Assembly (NCBI GenBank): GCA_021811315.1
Contig: JAJZPF010000013.1
Coordinates: 1-64,000, forward strand
Length of the DNA: 64,000 nt
DNA from: a bacterium
GTDB taxonomy: Bacteria > Elusimicrobiota > Elusimicrobia > Elusimicrobiales > UBA9959
Direction: 5' to 3'
Shown here: positions 41,915-50,731 of the stretch, piece by piece
How positions within the stretch are numbered: the first letter of the stretch is position 1
How the letters are laid out: every line of letters starts with the position of its first letter
Position numbers and translations under genes: made by a program
The notes under the pieces: generated by a model
The model's input: the letters and a program-made list of their open reading frames with translations, nothing else
What the model was told of the DNA's origin: nothing
The model's database searches: none

Positions 41915-43277
41915 CTTCTCCCTCTATCTGGGACAGTTTCATTATGATAGCGGTAAGGAACCAAAAAGGCTCCATGACACGAACAATGATAAAAGTGTTA
42001 ACACCCGTGGACTGCCAGAGCAGACCCACAAGCCCGATTATATAGCCGAGAGAAAGGGAGCGCACGAAAGGATCGGCGCTGGCGCGATAAAGCCGCCAGG
42101 AAACCTTGAAGCATACGGCGATCATCCAGAGCCAGAGGACCGTGCCTATGACGCCCGTTTCCGCTATTACCAGCGGGAGCTGCGCGTCAGAAAGGCCGAC
42201 GCCGGTAACCCCGTTCCCGATCAGCACATTTTTTGGCAGCCAGAAATAAACGCTTCTTTGCCAGGATTTGACCCGCAGCGCGGCCGATTCTTCCAGCCTG
42301 ATCTCGCCCAAAGGCGTATTAAAAACCGTCGTGGCCTGGCTGCCGGTGTATGTTTCCGCCACGCGGCCCTTGGCCCGCTCCATGAGGAAAGGCGAAAGCG
42401 AAACCGCCAATACCCCCCCCGCGGCTACAATTATCAAAAAAAGCCGCCTTTGTCGGGAAAGGAAAATTATAGCCGCGCCTGAAAAGACCAGGCCAAGATA
42501 TGAGGACCTTGAAAGGGTGAGGATGAAAGCCGGGAGCATGGCCGCCATGGCCGCAAATGACCAGGCGAAATTATTGAAAGGCATTTCGGAAATCATGCCG
42601 AAGAGAAGGCCGAATATTATCAGGTAATATCCTCCGAGCGAAGCAGGCTCCGATTCCTCTGGATTGCCCAGCGGGGCCTCGAACGGGGTGGAAGCCCTGG
42701 CGCCTGGACCGGCGTTAAAGTAATACCAGACCGCGTAAACCGTTACAAGGGCGGCCACCACAGCCCCCGCCTTGAGGTAGCGGCGAACTTCCTCCTTGCT
42801 TTCTATGATATTGAAAACCATGAAGTACAGAAAGAAGTATTCGACATATTTCAGGATATAGAAGATCGCTATCTCCCAGTTTATACGCCCACCCATCACG
42901 CCGAAAGCCGTGGAGAGAACGCAGACGAAGGTGTATAGCAATATCGGGTTCTGTACCGGAGAACGGAAGACCAGGGGCTTGTCCTTGACTATAGCGGTCT
43001 TGCCCAGCCAGGAAAAAAAGATTATCAGCAGCAATACATCGTCATAACGCAGCACTATATTGCGGCCGCTGCCCGCCAGGCCGGCGAGATTAATTTCCGG
43101 GGACAGCAGCATTGAGAATATAAGGAGAACGAGGCTCAGCCTTGGGGAAAAGAAAGCGAACAGGCCCACCATGACGGTGCCCAGAAGCAATATCAGGGAG
43201 TATTGCGCCCCAGTGGCGGCCATGAAGCCCAGCCAGCCCGCGGCGGCAAGGGCTAAGAGGACGATTATAATAGGCAT
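41898..43277 (-). CDS. O-antigen ligase/polymerase (WaaL/Wzy family)
   Basis: The 459-residue protein has about twelve helices and the long periplasmic loop with LEESAALRVKSWQRSVYFWLPKNVLIGNGVTGVGLSDAQ, where Arg and a GxGxxG-like stretch match the O-antigen ligase signature. It would polymerise repeats or attach the chain to its acceptor. It sits between the tyrosine kinase gene and the glycosyltransferases, so a Wzy-like role with the flippase is most likely; ligase and polymerase cannot be told apart by sequence. Confidence 0.82.
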   Translation of the reverse strand: MPIIIVLLALAAAGWLGFMAATGAQYSLILLLGTVMVGLFAFFSPRLSLVLLIFSMLLSPEINLAGLAGSGRNIVLRYDDVLLLIIFFSWLGKTAIVKDKPLVFRSPVQNPILLYTFVCVLSTAFGVMGGRINWEIAIFYILKYVEYFFLYFMVFNIIESKEEVRRYLKAGAVVAALVTVYAVWYYFNAGPGARASTPFEAPLGNPEESEPASLGGYYLIIFGLLFGMISEMPFNNFAWSFAAMAAMLPAFILTLSRSSYLGLVFSGAAIIFLSRQRRLFLIIVAAGGVLAVSLSPFLMERAKGRVAETYTGSQATTVFNTPLGEIRLEESAALRVKSWQRSVYFWLPKNVLIGNGVTGVGLSDAQLPLVIAETGVIGTVLWLWMIAVCFKVSWRLYRASADPFVRSLSLGYIIGLVGLLWQSTGVNTFIIVRVMEPFWFLTAIIMKLSQIEGEGERTS

Positions 43278-43283
43278 GGGAAC

Positions 43284-45140
43284 TTACCGCTTGGCGTAGT
43301 TCTTGTAATCTTTGTAATAGTAGCCGTACTGCGGGCCCATCTCGGAGGCGCGCACGCCGTTGAGGACCACGCCGAGCATGCGGGCGTTCGCATTGGTTAT
43401 CTGGTCGCCGGCGCGCTTTAGGGCGCCGCGCGCGATCTTACCGGCCTTATAGACCAGCACCACGCCGTCGGAGGCGTGCTTGGCTATCATCACCGCGTCG
43501 ACGAAGAGCAGCAGCGGCGGCGCGTCAAAAACTATAAGGTCGAATTCGCTCTTCAGGTCTTCCATCAGGTCCGTCCAGTTGGCCGAATCCAGGACGTCCA
43601 CTACGTTCTCGGGCTGGGTTCCGCAGTTAAGCACCTTGAGGTTCTCGATCCCGGAGAAGCGCATCAGCTGGTCGAAATCCAGGCCGCCCATTATGAAATC
43701 GGCGCTTTCGAGCGCGGCTTCGCGCCAGTCGGCCTTGCCGGTCAGCACGTCGCTGAGGCCGGGCGACTTCTTGGTGCCGAAGATCTCGTTTATGGCGGGG
43801 CGCCGCAGGTCGGCGTCCACCAGCAGCGTCTTAAGGCCGGAATGCGCGCTGGCCAGGGCGAAATTCACCGCCGTCAGGGTCTTGCCTTCGGCCGCGCCGG
43901 CGGAGCTGATCACCAGGGAGACGCTGTCCTTGGTCTTCAGGTTGGACATGATATTGGTGCGCATGGTGTGGTAGGACTCTATCACTCCGGAGGCGTAGCG
44001 CTTGTTCACGATCAGCACGCTGCGGAAAGCGTCCACGGTATAGCGCTCTTTCTTGAAAACATTGGTCAGCCAGTTATCAAGGTGCTTCTCGCTCATGATA
44101 TTGGGGATGATCCCGAGCACCGGCAGCTTCATGAAGCCTTCGATATCCTCGATCGTGGAGATGGAGACGTCCAGGTTCTCCAGCAGGAAAACCACGACCA
44201 CGGCTATGAACAGGCCCAGCACGATGCCGACCATCAAATTAAGCCTGCGGTTCGGGGAGATGGGCGTTCTTTCCGGCGCGGGCCGCTGCACCACGGTAAC
44301 GAAAGAGACCATCGAGGAAACGCCCAGCTTGGCTTCCTCGTGCTGCCTGTTGAGGGTGGTATAAAGGTCCTCCTGCAGGCGCAGCTCGCGGCTTATCCGG
44401 GCCAGCGTCACCTCCTGCGCGGGGATCTCCTCCAGCCTGCCCTCCACCATGTCTATGCGCTGCTGCAGGCTCTGCACCTCGGGGTGGTTGGGGGTGTATT
44501 TTTCCAGCAGCTCCTTTCTCTTTATCTCCAGGTCCGCCAGCTGGTTCGCCAGGGCCGCGCCCAGGCCGGTCTTGGGGTTCTTCTCTATGAAAGCCTGCTT
44601 CTGCCTCTCGAGGGCGCGCAGGCTGTCTTCCACCTCGTCCTTGCGCGCGGAGATGTCCGCCAGGGTTTTCCTGGCCTGCAGGCTCTTCTGCTCCAGGTCG
44701 AAATCATGGTAGGACTCTATCACCGCCATCACGATATCGGCGGCTTTTACCGGGTCCGAATTAAAAGCGGAAATAGCTATCAGGTTCGAGTCGGTCAGGC
44801 GCTCCACTTTATAGGAGCCGGCTATCTCGGCCGTGGATCTCGACCCGGACGGCATCCCCAGCTTGGCCGCGGCGCGCTCGGAGATCTCCGAAGAAGTTAT
44901 GACCATCAGCTCGGTGGCCACGGCGCTCCACGGATCGAATTCCTCGGCGACCGAGCCGGTGATCCTGGAGTAGGAAGTAGGAGGCTTTATTTTTATCTTG
45001 CCCTGGCTGCGGTACACGGTGGGCTGCAGGCGGGTATAGAACAGCGTCGAGAAAACGGTTACCGCGAAGATCAGCAGGGCTATCCATTTGCGCCTGTTGA
45101 CTATGCGCCAGTAATCGTAAAGGGTAAGTTCGGCGTTCAT
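43284..45140 (-). CDS. wzc: Wzc-type polysaccharide co-polymerase and tyrosine autokinase
   Basis: The 618-residue protein has a first transmembrane helix near residues 19-35, a periplasmic coiled-coil region with a Wzz/GumC fold (for example RKELLEKYTPNHPEVQSLQQRID) and a second helix near 315. A C-terminal BY-kinase domain has SSAGAAEGKTLTAVNFA (Walker A), LLVDADLRRPAI (Walker A') and FDAPPLL. The tail YGYYYKDYKNYAKR has six tyrosines for autophosphorylation, which controls chain length and export. It is 4 bp from the Wza-like gene. Confidence 0.95.
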   Translation of the reverse strand: MNAELTLYDYWRIVNRRKWIALLIFAVTVFSTLFYTRLQPTVYRSQGKIKIKPPTSYSRITGSVAEEFDPWSAVATELMVITSSEISERAAAKLGMPSGSRSTAEIAGSYKVERLTDSNLIAISAFNSDPVKAADIVMAVIESYHDFDLEQKSLQARKTLADISARKDEVEDSLRALERQKQAFIEKNPKTGLGAALANQLADLEIKRKELLEKYTPNHPEVQSLQQRIDMVEGRLEEIPAQEVTLARISRELRLQEDLYTTLNRQHEEAKLGVSSMVSFVTVVQRPAPERTPISPNRRLNLMVGIVLGLFIAVVVVFLLENLDVSISTIEDIEGFMKLPVLGIIPNIMSEKHLDNWLTNVFKKERYTVDAFRSVLIVNKRYASGVIESYHTMRTNIMSNLKTKDSVSLVISSAGAAEGKTLTAVNFALASAHSGLKTLLVDADLRRPAINEIFGTKKSPGLSDVLTGKADWREAALESADFIMGGLDFDQLMRFSGIENLKVLNCGTQPENVVDVLDSANWTDLMEDLKSEFDLIVFDAPPLLLFVDAVMIAKHASDGVVLVYKAGKIARGALKRAGDQITNANARMLGVVLNGVRASEMGPQYGYYYKDYKNYAKR

Positions 45141-45144
45141 TGTA

Positions 45145-45837
45145 TTAATTCTTCCTGGACACGAGGCTGGCCGTGATCGCGAAGGTGAATAAAGTCGCCC
45201 AGGGGACGAAATTGTCGGTTATCCACTTCGCCGCCGTGGAGTAGGACTTGCGCGGGATATAAACGATGTCGCCGGTGGCGAGCGCGATATTCTTGTCCAT
45301 ATTCCCGGCGAACACGGCCTCCAGGTCGGCCTTTATGACCTCTTCCGAGACTTTATCGTCCGCGCCTTTGACGCGCCTGAAAATACGGATCCTGTCCCTG
45401 CGGGCGTAATCGGCGGTGCCGCCGGCCTGGGCGACCAGGTCCAGCAGGCGCATCCCTTCCCGGTATTCGAAATAGCCGGACTGTTTTATCTCGCCGATCA
45501 CCGCCACGCGGCTCGAGGAGAACTTGCGCACGCTGATCGTGATGGAGGGATTGGAAACGTACTTTGAAAATTTAGCCGTCAGGATCTTCTGCAGGTCGTC
45601 CGGCTTTATGCCCTGCGCCTTCATGGACCCCAGCATCGGGATCTCGATGGTCCCGTCGGGCTGCACGGTGACTTCCTTCGAGAATTCTTCCGCGGGCTGC
45701 ACGTTGACGCTTATGACGTCCCCGGCTTCGATGAAATATTCTTTATTCAGCGCGGCCATAGCGGCGGGATCCAGGCTGAAAGCCGGGATAGTGCTGAAAA
45801 AGGTGAGGATCGAAAGCGCGACGGAGAGGGTCTTCAT
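45145..45837 (-). CDS. Wza-like polysaccharide export protein
   Basis: This outer-membrane export component is about 230 residues from the ATG at 45837. It has a signal peptide MKTLSVALSILTFFSTIPAFS, the PES segment YFIEAGDVISVNVQPAEEF, and SLBB-like repeats with VAVIGEIKQSGYFEYREGMRLLDLVAQAGG. A C-terminal helix (WATLFTFAITASLV) fits the membrane-spanning end of Wza. No lipobox Cys is present, unlike E. coli Wza. A TATAAT lies 6 bases before the ATG, suggesting a leaderless start; an upstream ATG at 45888 would add 17 residues. Confidence 0.85.
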   Translation of the reverse strand: MKTLSVALSILTFFSTIPAFSLDPAAMAALNKEYFIEAGDVISVNVQPAEEFSKEVTVQPDGTIEIPMLGSMKAQGIKPDDLQKILTAKFSKYVSNPSITISVRKFSSSRVAVIGEIKQSGYFEYREGMRLLDLVAQAGGTADYARRDRIRIFRRVKGADDKVSEEVIKADLEAVFAGNMDKNIALATGDIVYIPRKSYSTAAKWITDNFVPWATLFTFAITASLVSRKN

Positions 45838-45906
45838 AATTTTATTATATATATTAGGGGCGGCGGCCTCAACAGGATTCTTGGCCATGCTCCCGGGGGC
45901 CGCGGC

Positions 45907-46542
45907 CTATTCCATCCCCGCCCCTTTCGCAAGCGTTTTGACCAGCACGCGCAGCTCCTCCACCCTGTTCGCCAGCTCGATATCCCTGGCCGGGCTTCCG
46001 GCCGGGGTCGCTATGCCTTCCGAAGCCGCTTTCGCGCTCAGCATCTCCACTTTCCTGGAAAGAGCGTCCACGCGCTCGGCCAGGGCGGCGGCCTCCGAGG
46101 CATGGCCCCGCCGGCTTAAGGAGAACCTGAAAAGCGCCAGCAGCAGCGCAAGCGAAAAAAGCGAGAAGAACAGGGACCCGATGAGCACCAGGTACTCGAT
46201 CCCGGCCAGTACCCCGCCGAGAGCGGTGATAAGGGAAGCAAGCATCCCGAAAAGTATGATCTCCTTGTTCTCTCCCCAGGCCGTGTTTTGCGGCCCGGCC
46301 GGGGACGCCCGCTCCGGGAGCGCGTAGGCCCTGGGAGCCCTGTCCTGCGCCGGCGCGGCCCGCTGGGAGACCCGGTCCTGGCCGGCGGGGGAGAACGCGC
46401 GCGAATACCTGGCGACCAGTTCGGGAGTCCGCTCTCCCCGTTTGAGGGACGGCGGCGGTGCTTCAGGCTGCTTTTCCGGCAGCGGGCCTACCTCGCTATT
46501 CAGCCTGTCGAGCAGGTTCTTGAGATCTTCGGAGCCTCTCAT
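45907..46542 (-). CDS. Membrane protein with coiled-coil tail
   Basis: Not recognised. The 211-residue product has a Pro-rich, charged N-terminal half, two adjacent hydrophobic helices (about residues 97-140, GMLASLITALGGVLAGIEYLVLI and following), and a C-terminal coiled-coil stretch with EAAALAERVDALSRKVEML. It would be an inner-membrane protein with both ends in the cytoplasm. It overlaps the coiled-coil gene upstream by four bases and precedes the Wza-like gene, so it may tie the coiled-coil proteins to the envelope. Confidence 0.7.
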   Translation of the reverse strand: MRGSEDLKNLLDRLNSEVGPLPEKQPEAPPPSLKRGERTPELVARYSRAFSPAGQDRVSQRAAPAQDRAPRAYALPERASPAGPQNTAWGENKEIILFGMLASLITALGGVLAGIEYLVLIGSLFFSLFSLALLLALFRFSLSRRGHASEAAALAERVDALSRKVEMLSAKAASEGIATPAGSPARDIELANRVEELRVLVKTLAKGAGME

Positions 46543-47366
46543 GGCTTTTCTCCCCTCTCCCTGGCGTCCAGGGAGCTCTCCCTTGCGTCAAGCTCGGCCC
46601 TGATCCTGTCGAAAGTCCTTTTAAGGTCGGCTTTCCTGGCGTTAAAATCCTCCTCCAGCGCTTCTTCGCGCAGCTCGAGCTGCCCGAATTTGTCGGCGTA
46701 TTCCCGCTCCAGCGACTGCTCCCTGCCGCTGATATCCAGCCTTATCTTTTCGAAAGCCTTTATAAGCTCCGCCTTCCTGGCGTTATATTCCTCTTCCAGG
46801 GCTTTACTCTTCAGGCGCAGCTGCTCGCCCGCCGCGGCCTGCTGCCGCCCGAGCTCGAGCTCTTTCGCCTCCAGGGCTTTATTTTTTTCTTCCCACTGGG
46901 CCAGCATGTCCAGCTCTTTTTTATTGACCTTGTCGTAAAGCTCCTGCATCCTGGCGACGAACCTGGCGTTGAGCGCCCCCTCGTCTTCCGTGGCTTTTAT
47001 CTTTAGCTCGGCGATCAGCGCCTCGCGGGAATTAAAGGCCGCTTTGACCTCCTCGTATTTCCTGAGGGTCTCGGTCCGGGCGGTTTCGGCCGCGGCCAGG
47101 CGCGATCTAAGGTCCTCAAGCTCCTTTTTGATCCGGCTTTCCTTCTGTTCGTACTTGCTCTGATTGGCGGCCACCCGGCCGGAATACTCGCTCTCGTATT
47201 CCTTGATGGTATTGCTCAGGGATTTCACGTCCGGCTCGAACTCCTCCAGGATGGCGTTGAGATGGACGGAGGCCGGGTTCCTGTCCTCCCAGAGCTTTGA
47301 CGAGAGGGCTTTAAGCTTCCCGAGCAGCTCGACCGGCACACATTGAATGGCGCGTTCTTTTTCCAT
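46539..47366 (-). CDS. Coiled-coil protein
   Basis: Not recognised. The 275-residue protein is almost wholly alpha-helical and charged after about residue 35, with related segments such as EEEYNARKAELIKAFEKIR and EEDFNARKADLKRTFDRIR that suggest internal duplication. There is no signal peptide or membrane helix, so it is cytoplasmic. It lies 2 bp after the 1049-residue coiled-coil gene and overlaps the membrane protein gene. A structural or scaffolding role is inferred. Confidence 0.75.
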   Translation of the reverse strand: MEKERAIQCVPVELLGKLKALSSKLWEDRNPASVHLNAILEEFEPDVKSLSNTIKEYESEYSGRVAANQSKYEQKESRIKKELEDLRSRLAAAETARTETLRKYEEVKAAFNSREALIAELKIKATEDEGALNARFVARMQELYDKVNKKELDMLAQWEEKNKALEAKELELGRQQAAAGEQLRLKSKALEEEYNARKAELIKAFEKIRLDISGREQSLEREYADKFGQLELREEALEEDFNARKADLKRTFDRIRAELDARESSLDARERGEKP

Positions 47367-47368
47367 AA

Positions 47369-50300
47369 TTATCTCTTCCTGTAGTCGATGATGGCCCGGG
47401 AAAGTTCCGCCTTCATCTGCTCCAGCTCCGAGTTCTTGATGGCGTAATCTTTTTCAAGCTTAAGCCGGTATTCGTTGAGCTCTTTCTCTTTTTCGCTGAG
47501 CTCCTGCTTCTGCGAGAAGATCTCCTGGTTGAACCCGTTCACGCGCATGTTCAGGGCGGCGTGCAGGTTGTCCAGCTCCAGCTGCTTCTGGCGGTAGAAC
47601 TTGTCTCCTTCGGCCAGCAGTTTCTCCTTGGCGGACAGCAGGCTCTCGAGCTGCTTGATCCGGGCGTCGCCGCGCGCTTTTTCCTCCGCCGCCAGCTCGC
47701 GGAAGCGGGTGTCCTGGTCGGAGATATTCTTCATCAGCTCGCCGGAGGCCGTCTGGCGGTATTTGATCATCGCGCGCTCCAGCTCCTGCACTTTCATGTC
47801 AGCGTTCTCGATATAGCGGTCCCGGCGGCCGATCTCCTCGAGCAGCTGGTCCTTCTCCGCGTCGAAGCCTTCCTCCAGCAGTTTCACCTCTTCCCTGTTG
47901 ACCTTTTTGGATTTCTCAAGCTCTTCCTGGGCGTGGCGCAGCCTGTCCTCGGCCATCTCCACGGCCGTGGAGACCGCGTCGGCCACCGTCTGCTCCAGTT
48001 CCGAGATCTGGGCTTTCTGCAGCTCTATCTTCTCGTTGTGGAAGGCTTTTTCCGCCGCGAGCAGCTTCTCGCTCTCCTCCTTGGCCCTGGCGTTGGCGTT
48101 CGCCGCGTCCGCGCTCTGCCTCTCTATATCTTTTCTGAGGGTGGCGTTCTCGCCGGCGAGGCGCTCGCACTTGATCGTGAACTCGCTGTTCATCACTTCG
48201 AGCCGCGCCTGGCAGTCCTCTTCGAAAGCGGCCTGCTTGCGGGCGTAAGTCCTCTCCAGCTCGGCCCGGCGGGCGGCTACCGCCTCGGCGACGGAAGCGC
48301 TGGCGCGCGCTTCGCACTCGCGTTTCTCTTCCACGGCGGCGTAATTCAAGGCCTTGATGGCGTCCGCTTTGGCGTCCAGCTCGGCTGAAAGCTCGGCCTG
48401 CCTGGCCGTGGCGGCTTCAAGAGCCTCGAGCAGGTCCGCCGTCCGCGCCGCTACGGATTCCTTAACGCGGACGGACAGCTCTTTCTCGTAATTTGCCCTG
48501 GCCTCGATCAGCCCCCTGTTAAAGCGCTCCTCCAGCCCGGCATTGGCCATTCCGGCCTGGCGCAGGGCGGCGTCGTACGTCTCTATTTTTTTCTGGGCTT
48601 CCGCATAATTCCCGGAAGCCTCCGCGAGCATGTTCTCGAACCTGGAGCGCTCGGCGTGCCAGTTCTTCCTTTCCGCTTCGATCTTATCGGCCGCTTCGGC
48701 GTGTACCGCCTCTATAGTATCCGCGGACTCGGCCTGCACCGACTCGATCTTCCCGATCGCTTCGGTTCTTACCGCATTGATCTGTTCGGCGGTTTCCGCT
48801 TTTACCGCCTTAACCTCTTCTGCGGCCCCGGCTTTCACCGCCTTGATCTCTTCGGCGGATTCTGTTTTAACGGCATTGACCGCTTCGGCTGCCTCGGCTT
48901 TAACCGCCGCCAGGCGGGCGGAATAATCCGCCTCGAGGCTCGCGACCCGGGCGGAGTAGCCGGCTTCAAGGGCGGAGGCTTTTGCTTCGAAGTCCTCTGT
49001 TATCTTTCTCTTCTCCTCTATATTGGAGGCTTCCTTCTGCCGGAGCTCGTCGGTAAGCTTGTTTATCGCCTGGTTATAGGCCTGTTTTTCGGATTCAAAG
49101 CCGGCCAGCTTTTCCCGGAAGGAGGCTTCCCCGGAGCGGATGCGCTCCATCAGGTCTTTATGGTGCTCCTCGCGAGTGGCCGTGATCGCGCTCTCAAGTT
49201 CTTTAAGCCTGGAGGAATTAACGGCAAGAGCCTCTTCGCGCGCGCGCTTTTCCTCTTCCAGGACGGCTTTCTCGGCGTCCATCGCCTGCCGCTCGGCCTG
49301 GAGCCGGGCGTTGAATTCTTTTTCGTACTCCGCGCGTCCGGCGGCCAGATCGTTTTCGAGGTCTTTCTTCTTTTCCTCGTAGGCCTTCTCCAGCGCGGAA
49401 GCGCTTTCCTTCAGGCCAGCCTCCACCGCGCCAACCCTCACGTCATATTCGGCCTGCAGCCTCGCGCGGTCGGCGTCCCAGGCGGCGGCTTTTTTCTCAA
49501 GCCTGGCCTGCAGTTCCCTTACCGTCGCTTCTTTGGCGCTCTTTTCGGCTTCGAGCGCCGCCAGCTGGGCCCTGAAAGCGGTTTCTTTCTCGGAAATTAT
49601 CTTGAGCAGCTCGGTATGGTGGGTCTCCTGCTGCACCGCCAGGGCGTTCTCTATATCTTTTATGCGGTCCTGGGCGGAGGCGTACTGGGCCTCGCGCACA
49701 TGCTGCTCCTCCAGGAGCCTGGCGCGCTCTATCTGCCAGGAGGTCTCGAAGGAGCGCACCTGCTCCGCGTGGTCGGAATCGGCGGCGCGGATCTTTTCCT
49801 CGAGGCCGGCTTCCAGCATGTTACGCAGCTTGCGGAAGTTCTCTTCCGCTTCGCGCTTCTTTATGAGATATTCCCCCTCCAGTTCGCGCCGGCGGGTCTC
49901 CACTTTCTCCTCGGAGAGGTGGACGCATTTCTCAAGGCCCCCGATCCGCTCGTTAAGGTCTTTTTCGCGGGCCTTAAAAGAGGTTTCAAGCCTGTTCAGG
50001 CGCCCCTGGTGTTCGCCCTCCAGCTCCGCGCGCAGCCCGTCGTATTTCTTCTGGGCCTCGGCCAGGCGGCCGGCGTACTGGCTCTCCACTTCCAGGAGGC
50101 GGCTGTTCCAGCGCTCTATCACGGAGCGCTGGTTGCGGTCCAGCTCTTCGAATTTATCGGAATACTCCTGCTCCAGGCTATGCCGGAGGGAATCCAGCTT
50201 GGCCTCTTTTTTCAGCAGCTGCTGGATGTCCAGCTTGCCCTCGCCCAGCAGGGACATGGTGGCTTCCAGCTTGGTGTAAAAATCTTCTTTCTCCTCCAGG

Positions 50301-50518
50301 GTCTTGTTGCGGGAGGAATAGGCGTCGGTGAGGGAGGCCTCTTTGACCTGCAGCCGCTTGGCGGTCTCTTCGGCCAGCGTCAGGTTCTTCTTGAGGTCGG
50401 CCTTCTCTTTCTCAATGGAGTTCAGCCTTTCCAGCGCCCAGCGCAGGGTCATGCGGGCGGTGTCCAGGCTTGTCACGTCATTGACCAGCTGTTCGATCTC
50501 ACCGTATTCGTTTGCCAT
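47369..50518 (-). CDS. Large coiled-coil protein, 1049 residues
   Basis: Not recognised. The protein is alpha-helical and heptad- or hendecad-like nearly throughout, with no enzyme motif, signal peptide or membrane helix. Short segments recur (YSARVASLEADYSARLA, EEIKAVKAGAAEEVKAVK). Nine 11-residue units lie around residues 515-615. It is the first gene of the polysaccharide block, behind a likely promoter, and its start has AAAAGGCAAAAACT upstream. Long coiled-coil proteins can form filaments or scaffolds; whether this one organises the export machine is unknown. Confidence 0.78.
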   Translation of the reverse strand: MANEYGEIEQLVNDVTSLDTARMTLRWALERLNSIEKEKADLKKNLTLAEETAKRLQVKEASLTDAYSSRNKTLEEKEDFYTKLEATMSLLGEGKLDIQQLLKKEAKLDSLRHSLEQEYSDKFEELDRNQRSVIERWNSRLLEVESQYAGRLAEAQKKYDGLRAELEGEHQGRLNRLETSFKAREKDLNERIGGLEKCVHLSEEKVETRRRELEGEYLIKKREAEENFRKLRNMLEAGLEEKIRAADSDHAEQVRSFETSWQIERARLLEEQHVREAQYASAQDRIKDIENALAVQQETHHTELLKIISEKETAFRAQLAALEAEKSAKEATVRELQARLEKKAAAWDADRARLQAEYDVRVGAVEAGLKESASALEKAYEEKKKDLENDLAAGRAEYEKEFNARLQAERQAMDAEKAVLEEEKRAREEALAVNSSRLKELESAITATREEHHKDLMERIRSGEASFREKLAGFESEKQAYNQAINKLTDELRQKEASNIEEKRKITEDFEAKASALEAGYSARVASLEADYSARLAAVKAEAAEAVNAVKTESAEEIKAVKAGAAEEVKAVKAETAEQINAVRTEAIGKIESVQAESADTIEAVHAEAADKIEAERKNWHAERSRFENMLAEASGNYAEAQKKIETYDAALRQAGMANAGLEERFNRGLIEARANYEKELSVRVKESVAARTADLLEALEAATARQAELSAELDAKADAIKALNYAAVEEKRECEARASASVAEAVAARRAELERTYARKQAAFEEDCQARLEVMNSEFTIKCERLAGENATLRKDIERQSADAANANARAKEESEKLLAAEKAFHNEKIELQKAQISELEQTVADAVSTAVEMAEDRLRHAQEELEKSKKVNREEVKLLEEGFDAEKDQLLEEIGRRDRYIENADMKVQELERAMIKYRQTASGELMKNISDQDTRFRELAAEEKARGDARIKQLESLLSAKEKLLAEGDKFYRQKQLELDNLHAALNMRVNGFNQEIFSQKQELSEKEKELNEYRLKLEKDYAIKNSELEQMKAELSRAIIDYRKR
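48672..48970 (-). repeat. 33-bp tandem repeat coding for hendecad coiled coil
   Basis: Within the large coiled-coil gene about nine consecutive 11-residue units occur, for example TESAEEIKAVK, AGAAEEVKAVK, AETAEQINAVR, TEAIGKIESVQ, AESADTIEAVH and AEAADKIEAER. The DNA period is 33 bp. An 11-residue period is typical of slightly right-handed coiled coils. Confidence 0.85.
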
Positions 50519-50548
50519 AGTTTTTGCCTTTTAAATGCTCTATATCAA

Positions 50549-50576
50549 GTTTAATACACACCCCCCCTTAAGTCAA
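50549..50576 (-). promoter_or_regulatory. Likely promoter of the polysaccharide block, with G7 tract in the spacer
   Basis: On the minus strand TTGACT (50576-50571) and TAAACT (50554-50549) are separated by 16 bases. The spacer contains seven consecutive Gs (C7 at 50561-50567 on the plus strand). The start codon lies 31 bases downstream. Tract length changes would shift the spacing. Confidence 0.5.
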
Positions 50577-50731
50577 TAAAAGGAATGTTGAATGATTATT
50601 AACAGATTGTGTCATAAAGTACCGCTTATGGCGTCGTAAGGAGGGAGGCGCGGCGCCTGGCAAAATTTGAAGCGCCCCTGAACTCTGCCGCTATAAATAT
50701 AAATATCCGTTTTTTTAGTAAAATTAAGATA

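Noticed and set aside
48656-50554. Plus-strand frame of 632 codons opposite the large coiled-coil gene
   Set aside because: Low-complexity Phe/Gly/Leu pattern is the expected reverse of Glu/Ala/Lys coiled-coil codons.
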